This document shows positions 45,741 to 58,250 of a stretch of 64,000 nucleotides of DNA, piece by piece. The stretch comes from Agrypnia vestita. Taxonomy: Eukaryota > Arthropoda > Insecta > Trichoptera > Phryganeidae. The DNA lies in contig JADDOH010000160.1 in assembly GCA_016648135.1 (NCBI GenBank), positions 124,001 through 188,000 on the forward strand. The letters are read 5' to 3'. Each line of letters opens with the position of its first letter. Positions within the stretch are counted from its first letter, which is position 1. The notes under the pieces were generated by a model, which was not told the origin of the DNA, searched no databases, and saw only the letters and a list, made by a program, of their open reading frames with translations. The translations under genes and the position numbers were made by a program.

Positions 45741-47094
45741 TGTATATTTGTATTTCCAGTAGCAGCGAATAGTTATTTTTTGCTTGTAACATAATACATT
45801 ATTAATTAATATACTTCAGGACAATCTTATAATCCCTTGACAATTTTATAATGATAAATGAGCTCAGAAAAATTTCAGGCAATGTAGCTTATGTAAATTT
45901 ATTCAACAAAATATTATAGTTCAGATCTACAACAGTTTTATATATATATTTTAATTAAGACAAATTAGAGTCACTGACACGAAGCTATTATAATATATTT
46001 GAAAGGACTAGAGACATCTGTAGTCCTTCTCATGAAATAGTTTACATACATTTCGCAGCTATGATACCTATTTAATTTTTTATTAAAAATCTTCCATAGA
46101 TGTTTCGCTTATTTAATAGCTTCGTTTCTGTGAGATTTCAATAACTTATCCTAATTATTAACAATCCCTCTGTGGCCATGATCCAGTAACGTTGTTTTCA
46201 GAAAGTACATAAAAAAAAGATGTTTAAATATATTTTTTAATTGATAAAGTGATTGAAAAAATTAAGGAGTCGCTCTGTTACTCCCTGTATACATTACAGA
46301 CAATCACTCTTGTCTGTCTGAGTCATCTGTGGACATCCCACCTAAAAAGACGTGACCAAGTGAACACAATGTGTAGCTAAAGTAAAGAAAAGCAAAAAAA
46401 TCTGACTTCAAGAAAATATCCAATGTCAACTGAACCAAAAAACATGAATACATAAATGACATACCTATCTTTATCAATCTATGCATTGATTAATGTATCT
46501 GCCTAAACGTTTTTACAGTGTTGTTTTTTTTTCTTTTTTTTCAAGTACACTTCAAGGCATTTTTAAATATATGTCTGTAAGTATATTATCTATCATCTTT
46601 TCTCTATTCCATTAATATGATATATATATCTCATTTTGGTTTCTTTTCAAAATGTGCGCTTAGGAAAAAGTCATGCTTATTGTTCTCACTGCATGCCCCT
46701 GAGATGAAATTCAAAATATCAGATTAGAATCATTGCGCTTAATACGCATCGAGTAAGGCATTGTTTTCCATTGCCAGCTTCAAAAATTTATCAAATGGTA
46801 CGTTTTTTATAGGAACAAGATTATTTAAAAATATATTTACATATTATTTAATGGGTATAAGTATTATATATATTATAATATATATATATATATATATAAT
46901 ATTCGAGTCGAATTTTATGTTTTCTGCAGACAATTATACTTAGACGTTTATTTTCTAGGTAAGAATATACGTTTGGTTGGAAATGTGTCAAACTCGAAAT
47001 CATACACAGCGACGTATCTATATTATGATTGCTTCAAAACAGCAATATGCAGTGAGTATTTTTGCCATTACGAGTTTCAAAAAATAACCAAGTC
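45741..47094. other. no recognised gene
   Basis: AT-rich, with a (TA)n run at 46864-46898. Nothing else supported. Confidence 0.45.
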
Positions 47095-47290
47095 GTATGA
47101 AAAGCAGCAAGTACCGAATGAGCGATAGTCAATCGCAGACGCTAATCGCACAGCTGCTTCTATCAGCTGTGCAGTGACCAGTACAGTCGATAGCCAATGC
47201 AGGTACTAACGGCCGCTTAGACGGCACTAATGGCCGCGCAACGACCATATACGGCCGTGTAGCAGCCAGCATAGCTACCCTCAGGGCCTT
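47095..47290 (+). repeat. CG-rich dispersed repeat G, copy 2
   Basis: ATGAAAAGCAGCAAGTACCG, AGCGATAGTCAATCGC, then repeated ACGGCCGC / TAATGGCCGCGCAACGACC units and AGCAAGAAATCGG. It follows the order of 8690-8835. Confidence 0.65.
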
Positions 47291-47394
47291 TCAGCAAGAA
47301 ATCGGTGATAACCGATTTCTTATCAGATAAGATTATCAGATTGCTTGTCAAATTTGGTACTTGGTGTTACCGAAATTCGTGCCAAAGCTTCTAA

Positions 47395-47780
47395 AATTGG
47401 CATCTCCACCACGATACCGCACCCGTCCATCATTGGCATTATATGATTCAAGCTTTTCCGGCCAAACACAGCGGTCCCATGGTTTGTCAACTCTTTTCTC
47501 TCTCGACGTGGCTCCGTGTGATTTTTGGCTCTTCTCCTTTTAAAAATGCCGCTCAAATGACCCGATTTGAATGAAGAAAATATATTATTCAGATTCGCGA
47601 TGCCCCAGCTAAACACATTTCCAAAAGATGCCTTTCAGAAGTGTTTCCACCAATAGCAAGACCACTGAAATAAGTATATGCCCTATCAATTACCTACTTA
47701 CTTTGAAAGAGATGAAAGCACGTATGCTGTGTATGAATAAATATGTTTCTGTCGACCAAAGGTTCAATACTTTTTTGATA
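47395..47780 (+). pseudogene. mariner transposase C-terminal relic
   Basis: Frames through this region read WHLHHDTAPVHHW (second catalytic Asp), AFPAKHSGPMV, FSLDVAPCDFWLFSF (third catalytic Asp in the mariner DLAPCDF motif), KMPLK and FRFAMPQLNTFPKDAFQKCF, then YFERDESTY. This is the order of the mariner D,D34D catalytic core and C-terminus, an enzyme for cut-and-paste at TA dinucleotides. At least two frameshifts and several stops are present, and the N-terminal DNA-binding half is missing. The relic begins next to CG-rich repeat G (47095-47290). The 97-codon frame on the opposite strand is a shadow. Confidence 0.8.
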
Positions 47781-47830
47781 CAATGGTACAATTACGTATC
47801 GTCAGGTATGTTCCGCAACAATTGAAAAAT

Positions 47831-50070
47831 TAGCTTTGTAAGCATTCGTTGAATCCATCTTCAGCTTTGTACATGTCTCCCGTTCTTTCACCGATAGTGT
47901 GCTGAATGAATTCGTCAATGTTTACAAATCATCAAGTGATTTAGGGTAAAATGGACTCCTGGAGAGCTATTTTCTCTGGACGTGATCACCTCCTAGTTTA
48001 CCTGGCTGTCTCAACTTCCGTCCCCAAATTCGTTTTATTATTTTTGTGACATCTTTGTAACGTCTTCGTTAAAACAACCTTAGACTTTGTAATCCAATCG
48101 AGTAGACGAAATTCAAAGTCATGTAGGATTTGTGCTCTTAAAATATTCAATTCACACCGCAATATATTATTTAAGTCATAAATCAAGAGAGCTAACTTCA
48201 CAACCATAAAATGAAAAAAAACATGTAAGTATAATCAATGCTTTCGTTGATACGTAAACAAGGCTTGTGTGTGTAAATTTATTTGTATTAATGAAAAAAA
48301 ATGTTATAAAATGGTTGTTTTGTATAGGTTATACGTTTGAATTATTGTTACAATGAAAATTAATAAGATTTTATTAGATTAAATAAATCAGAATCAATAA
48401 TAATTTTAGATTGGTGCAACGTAGGTTCTGAATTTTCAAAATAATTATTAATGTACCTACGCGAGTGTTGTAGTTTTCAAAAAAAAATCGACGTAAGTTT
48501 GACGTTGAAAAGAAATTAAAATATTCTTCAAATTTACTTTATGGCAACATTTTATAAATAAAATAATGAAAATTTTGTTTTAACCACACTTGAATTTTGT
48601 TTTAGAAAATTCAATGTGTTTCGGAAGCGATGCTTTCTTCTTCAGGACATTGAATGTAGTGAAATTAATTATTAAATATTGACCGATTTGGTTGTGATGG
48701 GTTGGAGGGGCGTGGTTACAATTATGCAGATATAGAGTAATTATAATAGATAAAGGTTTGAGATTCTATTAGGTGGTTTGAAATTTGGGGAATCGATGAC
48801 CGCTCTCAACACAATACGCAGTGCCTTGATTAAATAGCTAAAATCTGAAATCGAGAATAAGTTTTTGATTTTTTTGTATTAATTTTAAAATAATAATATA
48901 TATTTCTTTGATTTATTCAAGAAAAAAGTTATCAACTATCTAAAAATGTTTGAAAAAAATACACAAAAATTATAAAAAACAGTATTTTTTAAAACATAAA
49001 TTGCATGTAAACAAACTAACAGATTTTGCAATAATTGTAATTACTTTAAGATAATTGTTAACTTTGTAATATTATATTTATGTAGAATAAAAAAGACATC
49101 CCACGAGGCCATTCAGTCATCAAAAGCCCACAAATTGGAGCAATTTTCTTCATTTTTAAAACATCGAAGGTTTGGTAATTTATTAATCAATTATATAATT
49201 TAGTTTGTGTTATTTTAATAAGATATCCGTATTTATAATATACGTAACCTGGTGAATAAATTTTGTGATTAAAATGTGATAAAAAACGCAAGAGAAGATA
49301 TGAGAAAAAATTGTGAAATTTCTAATTGTGAAATGAGCTCACTCTGCTGGACGATCGCCTTAATAATAGATTCATGTATAACTGTCACGAATACAGATAA
49401 TTTTTTGATAAATTTTCCAGGATGTTGAATGTTACCTCGACCTCGACTGAAATCACACAGTTTTCAAGGTTTTAGCACCTCCAACTTCAGGTTCTGTACG
49501 ACTAACCTACCTTTGCAGATCCCAACACGAACTACCGCCCACCCCGTGTAATTGAATCCCTGCTCCCCGAACTGGTTCAAGAACTTGTTTGGACGAACAT
49601 TAACCTCCAATATCAACAACTAGGTTTTTAACAGAAATAAAATAGTCGCTCCCAGCCTAATGAACGACCCAGTGTAAATACATACGTGACGTGACACAAT
49701 TGTCATTCAATAATTGCCGGAATGAAACGAAATTAAATGGTATTTAAAAACGTGTACACACTATTAAAGTGAAAATTCGCTGTCTCAAAATATCGTCACG
49801 AGAGTCTAACTGCGCATTATAGAACGGTCCAAATAAATCCAGAGCTGGGCTATTTTCATAATCACTAGAAATATGAAGAAACTAATAGAATGCTTTATAC
49901 AAAACGCCAGCGGGCGCGCGCTCTAAGAGCTGTTCTTGATCGAAGTCCGCAAATAAAAGCGGACCGTGCAAAGTGTCTAGCGAGCCGAATATCAGTGAAA
50001 ATAGTTGAAACATAGAGGTATCATATCAGATACGAAACCTTTGTATGTTGTTAGTTCATGAGAAAAAACA
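47831..50070. other. no recognised gene
   Basis: AT-rich. A CGAAAC motif with stem is at 48613-48650 (listed separately). Less AT-rich sequence at 49430-49700 and a small hairpin GTCCGC-aataaaa-GCGGAC (49946-49965) have no assigned role. Confidence 0.4.
48613..48650 (-). repeat. CTGAAG-stem-CCGAAAC motif
   Basis: Minus strand: CCTGAAGAAGAAAGCATCGC then TTCCGAAACACATTG, with GAAGC/GCTTC-like pairing. It is the same overall layout as the motifs in the fold-back elements, but no inverted arms were recognised here. Confidence 0.5.
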
Positions 50071-50074
50071 TGAA

Positions 50075-50160
50075 CATGTTTCAGGGCCAATGGTCCCTTA
50101 GCCAGGATACAATTTAAAACTAACAAATTAAAAATCAAAAATCGAAGTATAGACAGTAAA
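50075..50160 (-). repeat. second copy of the GGGACCATTGGCCC motif
   Basis: Minus strand: CTAAGGGACCATTGGCCCTG then AAACATGT, preceded by AATTTGTTAGTTTTAAATTG. It matches 27655-27720 in order. Confidence 0.5.
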
Positions 50161-51344
50161 AATATTACAAATAATTTATGGGTAATTAATAAAAAATCTT
50201 GCGCTAACATGAAAACCAATTAAAAATAACTATTTCTATAAATTTGATTCTATAAATATGATTATTTATAATATTCAATTTACTGTTTACCTACACTTTT
50301 TCTAATTTCTAATTTATCAAACTTGTAATTCTGTATAACTTTTATGAATTTTTTTTTAATATATATCTTTATTAAAAATATTAAAAATATATATTTCAGT
50401 TATTATGTCATAAATCCTGCAATGTATGCCTTTTTTATGTACTTAGATATGTTACTTTGTGTTACTTGAATTATGTGTCTCGACAAATTTGTCTTATTGT
50501 GAAATTCGCACGTTTTTTGTTGCTGTCGCAAAACATACAATTTGCCAATCATTAGTATCATTTGTTAAGAAGACAACTTTTTTCTTGTTAAGATTTTAAA
50601 TAATGACAAAAAATTCCCCAAACTGAAATATATATACGTTAATAAGGATTATTGCTAAAAAAAGTCCACTTTGAAAAATAAAATATGTAGGTATCATTAC
50701 CAGTTGCGAAATCTATGTATACTAACTTGTTAATGAGAAAAAAATAACAACAGATGTCTCTAGCAGAGGCCTGTCCAATATATGAAATGTTCTCGATTCG
50801 ATCTATAATGTATAGAACTTTCAAAAATTTGATAATATACTGATTTTCTTACGATGGAATTGGTGAATGTTGCATTGTGTAGAGTGATCACTTAAGCCAG
50901 CTCACACAGTTTGTAAGCCCTGAGCCTTTGGATTAGAGCCTTTCCATACAGCTACATATAATAGCTTTTCTCATATATAAATATAGCTTCGTAACTTGTG
51001 AGACTTCTTTAATTTATTCCTAATTATAAAAATTAATTCAAAATATTTTTAAGAGAACAGCTCAACAGACAAACTTCGGTTAAGTGGTGTTGGTTGTGTT
51101 GTGACGCGTATCGAAAAATGTACGTACTATGACTTAATAAATAACTATATAATATTTTTGTGAAGCAGTTGTTAACTATCTGCATATTGACTATATTAAA
51201 ATTAAACAATGATTAATTTCAATTGAAATTTTAGTCAAAAAACTTGCTCTTTCCCGGAACAGAAACCCGTTGTTAAATATTCAGAATTCTTCGACTTCTA
51301 TATATGTTAAGCAAATATACATAGTAAATATCTTTTTTATTAAG
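50161..51344. other. no recognised gene
   Basis: Contains the partner (50828-50890) of the repeat at 44195-44253. Otherwise AT-rich. Confidence 0.4.
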
Positions 51345-51620
51345 TTTTGCACTTTTTTTTCCAATATTTATGGTTTATACTTTGTAACACGTTGGACTAT
51401 TATTAAATTAATTCAAACCAAATATTAAAAATTCACTCGCTTTGATACAAATCAAATACACTATCAATACACATCACTTGTATTAAAAGCGAATGAATTA
51501 TTGATACTCCATATATGTATGTAAGTTACTGATGTAATAGTCCAACCTTTTACAGAAAATAATTTAGAAATATTGAAGAAAATTCTAACTTTGATGGCTC
51601 CATAACCGTCGACATTTTAC
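51345..51620. repeat. fold-back family D, diverged copy
   Basis: Left CACGTTGGACTATTATTAAA and right TAATAGTCCAACCTTTTACA are inverted. CTTGTATTAAAAGCGAATGA is at the centre, as in the 37135 copy. Confidence 0.65.
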
Positions 51621-53007
51621 CCAAAGTGTATCCTATTCAAAATGGAATAACGAAGACTTCCCCTAAGATTTTTCTTCTAGCTATGATACACTCTGTATTT
51701 TCAATAATTATATATTATTTAGACAAGTTTATAAACTCCTAGAAGTTCACGACCCTTCGTCATTCTCAGGAGATCAGAAAATTTGGTAAGGGTCCAGATT
51801 TTTTCAATTTTGATATCTTTTACTTACTTTCACGTTTCACCTTATGCTCGTAATGGAGTGATACCTGTCTTCCGCATCCATCTCCGCTTTCTTAACGAGA
51901 TAACCTTGCTGAGAAAATTCCACCGCTTAAATTAGTATATTGTGGTAGCTATTATCGTCAAGGACGTCGAGAGAAGTAATTTCATTCCTTATGCTTTCAC
52001 TTTTCTCAAAGTGGAAAACACTTGGGAAGGCCATCGACCAATGGACGAAGAGTGGCGGGTGATGATGGTCCAGATGAGTCACCTTTTTAGGGCCGGATTT
52101 TAGCGTGAATCGGTTTTCTATGCACTCCCAGGAATCCTTCAGTTTCTTTATTTAAATACATTTAAAATATTAGAATCTTGTTTCATATTATTTCAGTAAG
52201 TATTAAATAAAATAAGTATCTCAATTATCATTAAAGGTATTTCACCATCATCTTTATCATCACACTCTTGTCTCTCTGCTGATGAGTGTTCGATAAAGGA
52301 CTCTCCCAAAAATCGCCAAATACTCGGATGACTAGAAACTTTTTCGTGTCAAATGATTTTTATTTAAATTATTTTTTAACATAATAAGCTCATCTGCTAC
52401 GCGTGTACAAAAGATGGAATGGTGACTACATTTTTTAATTATTATCTAATTTGCTTTAATTAAGAGAACGTTGTTTTTGAAATGTCTACCACTAACGCTA
52501 CCAAGACGCTAGATCAATATACCTAACAATGCCACGGGTTCAAAGAGGGTTGATGCGTAATATGCGCAGTATTTTCTGCGATTAGCCTGTCACGGCTAAA
52601 TCCATGAACATTCTTACATCTACTCGCAATGAAACTGTTACCTCATATTAAAAGGATGTCTTCAAAAAATGTTTTTATCCACTTATTGCTAATTATACTA
52701 GCTGTAACCATTTCATTTGCACATTTGTTGTACCTGTATTACTTGTTATCTGCCAAAATCTCCCGATCTCAAATGTTCTTGCCTACTATAGTGTACATCT
52801 ACAGAAAATATTTCAGGTTTGATACTATAACGTAAGTCTGGCGGTCGCTGGCCCCTACTCTACTGGCTAGCATCGGCGAAACCAATTGCTTTCTGCTAAT
52901 ATTCAGATGATCGATGTTGATTCGACGCATACAAATATTCGTTTATGTATAATTCGACGAATACGGAAAAATATATATACCTTTATAAACGAATACAGAC
53001 AGCTAAG
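51621..53007. other. no recognised gene
   Basis: A moderately less AT-rich stretch (51960-52130) and a frame at 52629-52835 (68 codons, hydrophobic) have no family signature. Confidence 0.4.
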
Positions 53008-53767
53008 GATCTCAAGTGTGGAACCCGAAAAAAATTACATACATTGCAAGACTTGAACAGATACAAAATAAGTTTTTTCGCCACCTCAACACTAGATTTA
53101 ACTCATCTTTTGACTCTTATCACGAAGCACTACATTTCCACAACTTAAAAACTCTGGAACAGCGAAGAGTACGTGCTGATCTAACACTATTATTTAAACT
53201 ACAGAGAGGATATCTCGACTGTCCCAATCAACTGGACTTAATCTCTTTTCATGTTCCCTGCAGACGTACCCGACAAAACGTGCTCTTCCATGTTCCGAGA
53301 AATAGAGCATCCCATACACTAAGTACATTTTTATATCGCGCATGCAAAGCTTTCAATAATAATTGTATCGATATTGACCTCTTCAACATTAGTCTTACAG
53401 AATTTAGAAGAATGCTTTAAATTACATGCACTAAATCGACATTGACCATTCACTCACTATACCTAATCTTGACTTCCTCCACCCCTATCCTGACTCCTAC
53501 CTCCTCATCCTTTTTCTCTCATTATTTAACTCATTCCTTGATATACTTTTTCTTTTTTTACATTCAATTCCTTACCATTATTCATTCTTAACATTGTTTG
53601 TTGCTTACAACTATTAATTAATTAATTCAAAAAAATTAACTTAAAAATATATTATCTAACTTTGTTCTTAACATATGTGAATCTTTTTAATTGGTCTATG
53701 AAATGAACACTGCTTTTACATTATATGTTTAAAATACTGTTAAGATTCCTTAATAAATAAATAAATA
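53008..53767 (+). pseudogene. LINE RT C-terminus with 3' UTR (family C, copy 1)
   Basis: An open frame reads WNPKKITYIARLEQIQNKFF, RHLNTRF, EALHFHNLKTLEQRRVRADL, LLFKLQRGYLDCPNQLDLIS, FHVPCRRTRQNVLFHVPRNR and DIDLFNISLTEFRRML-stop at 53420. This is the RLE+IQ..F...L....L..RR...DL..L+K..G..DCP pattern of Jockey/CR1-like LINEs. About 135 codons are intact, but the RT catalytic domain is gone (5' truncation). A UTR of about 340 bp ends in TAATAAATAAATAAATA at 53751-53767. The same segment is found inverted at 56490-57108. Confidence 0.85.
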
Positions 53768-54140
53768 TTCGGGACATCCCTGGCATCCAAAGGTTGGAAG
53801 GTTCTATGGTCTTCCGGCATCACAGTTTTCTCAGGCAGTAGTCTAACCGGTTTTTAGCAAAGCGCGTTCTGTCGGCCTTGAGAACAATTTTCATCCCGTT
53901 ACTAAAAACGATAAAAATACGCTTTTTAAAATTAACACCGTAAAAATTGTATTTTCAAATTAAAAAAAAATATTTTTAAATGTATTGGCTGTCAATACTT
54001 AACACGAGACACTAGCGCGGGACGCCTAATAGCCTATCGTATACCAGTTTTTCAAGCGTGATATTTATATGTATTAATTGTATTAATTAATACATAATAC
54101 AATTAATTGCAATTTAAAAAAAATTATTACTTTACCTATT

Positions 54141-54407
54141 TTTGTTTTAACCCTTTTCCCGTGATCCAATGGAACTGAAATTTTGCAGACAGACTCGTGG
54201 CGACGATAAAAATAATCTAACAAATTTTCGTTTAAAAAAATTAATCATCATAGTATAATTTTGGATTTTTCGAAATTTTTTATTACTCGCTTTCGTAGCG
54301 TCGCCCGACTCGAACCCAACGCGTAGGTTGAGCGCCAAACCTGTTTCCACTAGTAAACGCGAAAGGGAGTGTAACAAAAACTTGGTTTTTATGGGATAGT
54401 TTTTTTA
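54141..54407 (-). repeat. repeat family A, copy 7, truncated
   Basis: It lacks the GAGTTAAAAGAAAGGGAGTA end. It starts at TAACCCTTTTCCCGTGATCC and runs to AAACTTGGTTTTTATGGGAT. Confidence 0.8.
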
Positions 54408-54688
54408 TTTCTAGTTTTTTATTCGTTATTTGTCATTATATAAATTTGTGTACAAAATCCGCTATTCGTGTATTCTTCCAATGTTTATTAGTTGTGAAGT
54501 TGTATGTGTTTCGGTAAGATTTTACCCAATTAAATTAGGTTCAGGTGGGTCCCTGCGTGCTTTTTTGGCAATAGTTTCAATTATCGATAAAGGATAAATT
54601 TAACCCTTGGAGGGTAAAATTCAAATAGAAATTGAGTTGTGAAAAAAAAAGGAGGTAATTATTTTACTTGCTCTTATTAAGATACATA
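54408..54688. other. no recognised feature
   Basis: AT-rich unique sequence. Confidence 0.35.
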
Positions 54689-54702
54689 TTAAAAATTATT
54701 AG

Positions 54703-54930
54703 ACATTTTTTTGGTAAGTTTAAACTTATGTACAATTTGTTACTTAATTATGATTACTACTCTACCGGTTTCAACACGTCCGTGTCATTATCGAGCGCTA
54801 ATGACACGGACGTGTTGAAACCGGTAGAGTAGTAATCATAAATAAGTAACAAATTGTACACAAGTTTAAACTCACCAAAAAAATTTCTGATCGAAATTGT
54901 TAACCATAAGTGCCCAACAAATACAAAAAC
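54703..54930 (+). mobile_element. fold-back element with motif, one-sided tail and 14-bp duplication
   Basis: Near-perfect arms of about 90 bp meet around 54790-54800 (GAGC centre). The plus motif is TAATGACACG-ga-CGTGTTGAAACCGGT at 54797-54825, with a mirrored copy on the left arm. A tail of about 40 nt (54889-54930) is on the right only. TTAAAAATTATTAG (54689-54702) and TTAAAAAGTATTAG (54931-54944) flank it, differing at one base. Confidence 0.78.
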
Positions 54931-54944
54931 TTAAAAAGTATTAG

Positions 54945-56489
54945 TACATAAGGAAATTTTTGGAAAAAAAAAAAAAAAATAAAAAAACATAAACATACCT
55001 TCAATGTTACATACGGGCACAAAAATAGGGGCAAATGTTGCATAACGAAAAAAAATTAAGTATTGCAGTGTTCATAAAATTGTTCTTAATTTTACAAAAA
55101 AAAACATTTTTTTCCAAAACGGATACGTTACATGCGGAGATCTACGGAAATATACACAACGGACCATCTTATATTTTTTTCAAAAAATTTAAAATTTCAA
55201 AATTTGTGTTTATAAAAAAATAAAAATCACTCAGCTCCTTGTGAAAAAATCATCCGATTTTTACTTAAATTTTTAAAAAAATACCTAGAAATGTTTTCGA
55301 TCACCAAACCGCAAACACGTCAACAATAGATTCTTGGAATTTTTTTCATCTGCATACTGCACAATGTATGCAGATGAAAAAAATACTGCACAATTTAATG
55401 TAAAATGCAGTTTACATTAAACAAACATTTTACAAAAGCACATTTTTTGTAGATGTGTTACTTATCTTAATACTTACTGTAGGTACTCAAACTATAAATA
55501 AAAACTTTGAAATCACTTTATATGAAAACCAAAATGTATGAAGTGCTTATGTATTTATTATAAAAACAACGTTTTTTTGATCTGCAGACGTCATTCAAAT
55601 GCCATCCATTTCAGACGAATTTTCGCACTGTATGTCTGACGCATCACGTAGCAAAATTGAATTCGTACATGTGAGCACGCATGCTCAATACACACATAAA
55701 ACACGTATACGAAGACACTTTTGTTTCGAGAGAAGGTCCAAAGATCTGCTAATAATATATGATCTCTGTCGTAAAAGTGAACATTGTCTGGTCCATCTTG
55801 TCCAGTCTTGCGTTCGACGAGATCTGAACCAACCGATACCAAGAAAGTGACTCTAGTTCCAGAACTGTATAACATAGTATTTCAGTGTTTTAAAAAAAAA
55901 CTATTCATTTCAAACTGGAATTCAAAATGTTATTGTGTTTATCTTCGAATATAAATAGAAGTCCAGTTCTAAGGTATAACGCATAGTAAAATTATTGGCA
56001 AATGTATTTCAAAATTCAAGATAGATGCATTTATAGTGTTTCTAACTGACTAGGTATCATAACGTATACCAAATTTATATTTGTATACCGTTCGTTCATA
56101 AAAGTTTCGAAAAAATTCGTCCATAAAATTTTCTCACGTATTTCATTTAATTATTTAATTACTAAATCGTAACAATTTCAATCATTCTAATGTTAGAACC
56201 CGGTGTACATTGTATAAACCAATTACAAAGGTTCACAGATGTTTAAGGCGTAGTAAATTAAGTGCTTTGTAGGATAGGAGAATATTTGAAAGCTAAATTA
56301 ATATATTATAATAATCAACAAACAATATTAAAGTTAAATAATGGTAATAGATGACAAAATCAGAAACAGTTAAGGAATTTTGTTAGTAAGTAACACAGGA
56401 ATGGGAATGTAAGGTAAAGCGGAGGAAGAGAAGATTTTTGATGTAGTGAGTATTTGGTCAGAGGATATAGTACCTACATACGAGTATAA
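54945..56489. other. no recognised gene
   Basis: Homopolymer A tracts near 54967. Antiparallel frames at 55591-55875 are unrecognised. No supported feature. Confidence 0.4.
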
Positions 56490-57108
56490 TCTAAAACATT
56501 ATTTTAATTAGTGCAGTAAGACCAATATTGAAGAGGTCAATATCGATGGTCATATTGAGCGAATGAATGGAAAGAATGGTAAGAGAGATATAAAATGCAA
56601 GTGTTGATGGTGTCAGAAAGAGAGGGCGACCGCGGAAGACGCGGCATGACCAGATTATCCAAATATTGGAAGATGGTCCCGTTAGGAGCATCAACAACCG
56701 GCGAGCTTGCATGCGAAGATGTAATGTGGATGAGGCGAGAGTTGTATGTCAGGACAGAAGAGTGTGGCGCTCTATCCTCTCTGCCTACCCCCACGGGGAA
56801 ACGGCGTGATGGTAAGTTAGTTAGTTAGTTAGTCAATATAGATGCAATTATTATTGAAAGCCTTGCTTGTGCGATGTAAAAATGTATTTTGGGTCTGGGA
56901 TGTTTTTCGGATGAATTTTTCGGAACATGGAAGAGCACGTTATGTCGGGTTCGTCTGCAGGGAACATGAAAAGAGATCAAGTCCAGTTGATATGGACAGT
57001 CGAGATATCCTCTCAGTAGTTTAAAAAATAGTATTAGATCAGCGCGTGCTCTTCGATGTTCCAGAGTTTGTGGAAGTGTAGCGCTTCATTCATCAAAAGG
57101 TTTTCCTG
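56490..57108 (-). pseudogene. LINE RT C-terminus (family C, copy 2), split by an RTE-like insertion
   Basis: On the minus strand 57108-56832 matches family C copy 1 (NEALHFHKLWN, LDCPYQLDLISFHVPCRRTR, HNVLFHVP), but with indels and stops. The match breaks at ATCTATATTGAC and resumes at 56548 with CATCGATATTGACCTCTTCA, continuing DIDLFNIGLTAL to about 56490. Removing 56549-56831 plus one duplicate rejoins the alignment. Non-functional. Confidence 0.85.
56549..56831 (+). pseudogene. RTE-like LINE 3' end (family B, copy 3), inserted into family C copy
   Basis: It starts inside GHVERM (GTCATATTGAGCGAATGAAT), then runs GRPRKTRHDQI-like, RRACMRRCNVDEARVVCQDR and VWRSILSAY segments, ending in a GTTAGTTAGTTAGTTAG tail. 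It is flanked by GTCAATATCGATG (56536-56548) and GTCAATATAGATG (56832-56844), a 13-bp target duplication with one difference. It is 5'-truncated, as expected for target-primed reverse transcription. Confidence 0.88.
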
Positions 57109-57517
57109 TATTATTTGATTGGCATTAGGTCAAATGAAAGTTCAGACGATCAGGAGTGAAGGCCGTCTGGCGCCAAGTTGTTGAACCTACAACTCGTTCC
57201 GTTCGTCGGCATTCTGCGACGATCTTGGGAAATAACCGGCTCCGTAGACAGATGCAGTTCCTGACAGGGCTGACTAAACCAGCCGTGTACGCGGGTACTG
57301 CGAAAAAACAAGTAAAAGCGATACGGTTTTTAATATGGTAGTTTGATATATCCATACCTGTACATTAATACATGCTGCTGGAGTTAAACGTAAATTTTAT
57401 CACATCAACTAATTAATCAATCGCGGCCAAGATAATTATACAACAAAAAATTTGGTCAAGAAACAAGATCTGTAGGGTGAAATTAGATTAGCGCAAGATA
57501 GGTAAGGCCATTTAATG
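57109..57517. other. no recognised gene
   Basis: 57130-57310 is less AT-rich with overlapping frames on both strands and no family match that I recognise. It adjoins the family C relic. Confidence 0.4.
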
Positions 57518-57580
57518 TTTATTTATTTATTTATTTTATTAATACAATACAGTACATGCATACAAAGGTTTAAACCTAGA
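57518..57580 (-). repeat. LINE 3' tail, minus orientation
   Basis: GTTTATTTATTTATTTATTT at the left is, on the minus strand, an (AAAT)n tail after GTACTGTATTGTATT. Only the extreme end was recognised. Confidence 0.5.
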
Positions 57581-57584
57581 AAAG

Positions 57585-58250
57585 TGTCGTCACGTGGCGT
57601 AGCTGTGGGAGACAAATGAAAACACTGCAAATTAATTAGTGATTAATAAATTATTAAATTGGCAAAATCACTTATCATGAATTAAATGAATACACTATTA
57701 TTTAAATCACCCTATTTCGTAATTCATCACTCGTCTATAAATTCCTTATTATCGCTGGGTAACACTTTCGAGAAATCTCTGTTCAAATATTGCACGTAAG
57801 TATTTCGCTTTATAAATCTGCGCATCACTGGTATCAAACACGCGTTAGTAATACTTATCGCCACGGCTTGTCGCTAATCTAGCACCGGTAGAAAGGTCAA
57901 AATAAAACTACTATGACCGCGACACGGCTTCGTTTTTATAGCAAACCTGTTGTGTTTCCGAACATTTCAGACGTTTGTAGTTTTTTCCTGTAGTTTCCTT
58001 TGTTTGTTTGATTGTTCTAGACGTTTCTCGAATTTTTTAGTTCATTCCAGAGTGTGGTAGTGTATTCCAGAATATAGTGGAAGGTCCTAGAGGTTTCGAT
58101 AAGTTTGTTCCATAGTGACATTACGATGAATTCCAATCATGCGTAAATTTCACGTTAGAGTATTTTAATTTACGCTTAAATAAACTTTCTAATACACACA
58201 TGTTTGGTTAAATTTTTTACGAACTGTTTCTAGTGGAGCAGTCCCTCTCA
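57585..58250 (+). mobile_element. LTR-like segment (TGTCACG family), 3' end uncertain
   Basis: It begins TGTCGTCACGTGGCGTAGCT, then GGGAGACAAATGAAAACACT and AATTAATTAGTGATTAATAA, aligned with 29081. GAA/TTC-rich blocks such as AGACGTTTCTCGAATTTTTT (58019-58038) resemble text near 61304 and 62513. No right terminus or target duplication was confirmed. Confidence 0.5.

Noticed and set aside
55591..55875. Overlapping 94- and 83-codon frames on opposite strands as genes
   Set aside because: Mutually exclusive, and neither shows a recognised motif or conserved partner in the window.
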